Source: a virus
Virus record (IMG/VR): IMGVR_UViG_3300008107_000105
Coordinates: 1 to 43,507 of that record
Length of the DNA stretch: 43,507 nt
Direction: 5' to 3' (one strand)
Positions 42,036 to 43,507 of this stretch are shown here, one piece after another; the first letter of the stretch is position 1, and every line of letters starts with the position of its first letter. A program made the position numbers and the translations under genes. The notes under the pieces were generated by a model. It saw only the letters and a list, made by a program, of their open reading frames with translations, ran no database searches and was not told where the DNA came from.

Positions 42036-43340
42036 TTAACAATCGCGGCCATTCTGATATATGTGTTTAACTACAGGGAATCTTAATGAATAACCACCCA
42101 TCTGATTTTGAGTTTCTTCAAAGTATTGAATGGTTACGGTCTTACCGACTAATTCATTATGGCGGTTAAGGTAATATTCCCTCTGCTCCTTTGAGAAACC
42201 AGATCCTACTGATACTCGGTAACCTTTATGTTCAATAATAATACTGCTCAGACATTCCTTTTCTACCTGTTGGCCATTCTCTGTCCAACGAATTGTGCCA
42301 TTCACACATTCTAACACCGTGTACTCGTTATCATGGAATTTCTTGACCTTAAGGAGGTTATGAGAACGGGTACCTTCATAAGGAATGTTTTTACGAACCA
42401 TGATACCTTCATATCCATTGATCTCGGCATCCTTAGCCATTTCGGTAAACTGTTCCTCGGTTTTGATTAGAACTTGTTTAACGATACTCAATGTTTGAAA
42501 TTCCTGGAAAATGATTTCCTTAATAGGCTTACGGGTAAGGCGGTCAGATAAATCAGTAGTACCACCATGATTATCAAATTCCTCGATAATCAGACAGTCA
42601 AATACCAGGAACTTAGGATTCTTAATGGTATGATCCTTACGGCGGATTTCCTTCATAATACCTTGGAAGTCTTCGGCACCATTGTCATTAACCATACAGA
42701 CTTCTCCATCTAGGATAAAGTTACCTGGAATTCTTTTTACATCTTCAGCGATACGGCCTAGAGTTTCAAATTCCTTACCGTTCCTTGAATAAAAGGTTAC
42801 TGAATTACCTTCCTTACGGCAGATACAACGGACTCCATCTAGTTTACGAGAACCGTACCATGATTCCTTTTCAAAATTCACACGGTTCGGATTGTAAGGG
42901 TGCGCGAGTGCCACCTTAAAGATAGGAATGATATTAGGATGTACCTTAAGTACCGATGTAATAGAGGCACCCATACGAAGGTCTCTATCTAAGATGTAAT
43001 GAATAAGTTTTTGTTGATCGGTCGGAAGTTCATTTACGAAAGTGTTAACCGCCTGGATAGCAGCATGCCCGGTTAAATTGTTTTCTGCCAAATCATCCAA
43101 TAGTTGGAATAGGTCAGTGTACAGATTTTCTGGTGCAGTTAAGTGAGAATTCTTTTGAAGAACTCTGGTATGAACTCCATACTTCTTAAAAGGATTGTAA
43201 GTATACTGAAAGACCTTCTTTAGAAAATCATTATCAGCATGTTTACGAATAGTTGCAATCTTATGATTACCAGACGATGATTCGTTCATTTCATCTAGGA
43301 AGGATTGCAGATAGTTAAGGTTTTGTTTCAGTTTATCCAT
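42036..43340 (-). CDS. ATP-dependent DNA ligase
   Basis: This is a 434-residue protein (T4 gp30: 487). The adenylation-site lysine is Lys166 in SRKLDGVR (motif I). Motif III is ILDGEV (209-214), IIIa is LVFDCL (245-250), IV is EGIMVRK (311-317), and V is LLKVKKF (329-335). The N-terminal helical region includes LRMGASITSVLKVHPNIIPIFKVALAHPYN (121-150), typical of this family's DNA-binding side. The remainder (336-434) is an OB-fold. It seals nicks with ATP during replication, repair and recombination. Start ATG 43340 has an AT-rich leader (TATATAAAATTAAACGGAT). Confidence 0.95.
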   Translation of the reverse strand: MDKLKQNLNYLQSFLDEMNESSSGNHKIATIRKHADNDFLKKVFQYTYNPFKKYGVHTRVLQKNSHLTAPENLYTDLFQLLDDLAENNLTGHAAIQAVNTFVNELPTDQQKLIHYILDRDLRMGASITSVLKVHPNIIPIFKVALAHPYNPNRVNFEKESWYGSRKLDGVRCICRKEGNSVTFYSRNGKEFETLGRIAEDVKRIPGNFILDGEVCMVNDNGAEDFQGIMKEIRRKDHTIKNPKFLVFDCLIIEEFDNHGGTTDLSDRLTRKPIKEIIFQEFQTLSIVKQVLIKTEEQFTEMAKDAEINGYEGIMVRKNIPYEGTRSHNLLKVKKFHDNEYTVLECVNGTIRWTENGQQVEKECLSSIIIEHKGYRVSVGSGFSKEQREYYLNRHNELVGKTVTIQYFEETQNQMGGYSLRFPVVKHIYQNGRDC

Positions 43341-43398
43341 ATCCGTTTAATTTTATATAAATATAAAACAAATTTTTGGGATTTGAAAATTTTTCTCT

Positions 43399-43427
43399 AA
43401 CTTTTTTCTCCAAAAATGAAAAAAGTT
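43399..43427. repeat. 10-bp inverted repeat near the ligase promoter region
   Basis: AACTTTTTTC (43399-43408) and GAAAAAAGTT (43418-43427) are perfect complements with a 9-nt loop. They lie between the stop of the upstream gene and the ligase gene. The stem is AT-rich and lacks a following T tract in the coding direction, so terminator function is doubtful. Confidence 0.4.
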
Positions 43428-43435
43428 ATTAACAA

Positions 43436-43507
43436 TTAGATTCTTCTATAGATCTCATGATGTACATTACGGTCAGTAAACATTGTATTTAATGTAAATT
43501 CCGATTG
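43436..43507 (-). CDS. C-terminal end of an unidentified gene (partial)
   Basis: The minus strand is open from the window edge to a TAA at 43436-43438 and reads QSEFTLNTMFTDRNVHHEIYRRI. The rest of the gene lies outside the window. The fragment is too short to identify. Gene spacing and coding direction agree with the neighbouring ligase gene. Confidence 0.45.
   Translation of the reverse strand, partial: QSEFTLNTMFTDRNVHHEIYRRI

Noticed and set aside
43399-43427. Rho-independent terminator
   Set aside because: The stem is almost all A-T and no T tract follows it in the coding direction.
1-43507. tRNA or rRNA genes
   Set aside because: Gaps between genes are all under about 175 bases and none shows a cloverleaf-like pattern by eye. 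A dedicated tRNA search was not possible.

Overview
The window looks like part of the genome of a large T4-like contractile-tailed phage (myovirus). The likely host is a member of the Bacteroidota. The T4-type signs are a gp32-like single-strand DNA-binding protein, a GroES-like (gp31-type) co-chaperonin, baseplate wedge proteins of the gp25, gp6, gp7 and gp53 types, a gp27-type hub and a gp5-type spike, and a small protein with a T4-style capsid-targeting N terminus. The host guess rests on weaker evidence: the DNA is AT-rich, gene starts have A-rich leaders (TAAATAAA-like) instead of clear Shine-Dalgarno sites, and many virion proteins carry Gly-X-Thr collagen-like inserts. Sheath, major capsid, portal and terminase genes are not in the window.

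Every gene I accept is on the minus strand, so transcription runs from high to low coordinates. Genes are tightly packed, with several TAATG or ATGA overlaps, and no gene-free stretch exceeds about 175 bases. Region by region in transcription order: (a) 43.5-40.95 kb, DNA metabolism: the end of an unidentified gene, an ATP-dependent DNA ligase, a HAD-family phosphatase and a dCMP-deaminase-like protein. (b) 40.9-36.3 kb: a small unknown protein with a TTG start, a collagen-like fibre, and five small unknown genes. (c) 36.3-29.9 kb, central baseplate and tube: a 606-aa structural protein, a gp53-like LysM protein, the hub, a 445-aa baseplate/tube protein, a spike without lysozyme and its 96-aa partner. 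(d) 29.8-26.8 kb, an accessory insert: a four-domain S1-type RNA-binding protein, a 135-aa unknown and an amidoligase-like enzyme with a C-terminal beta-solenoid. (e) 26.8-2.4 kb, wedge and periphery: a 280-aa structural protein, gp25, gp6, gp7, then a run of very large (704-1555 aa) and fibre-like proteins, a membrane-anchored coiled-coil protein that could be a spanin, and a tube-like 184-aa protein. (f) 2.4-0 kb: a probable internal head protein, a RuvC-like resolvase, the co-chaperonin and gp32.

Two regulatory patterns stand out. An AATATATA octamer recurs in the minus-strand direction, usually 14-21 nt before a start codon, and probably marks late promoters with very short leaders. gp32 instead has a leader of about 135 nt behind a perfect T4 late-promoter octamer (TATAAATA), which fits autogenous translational control. 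gp32 itself is read in two frames in this sequence, with a one-base discrepancy near 621-626.
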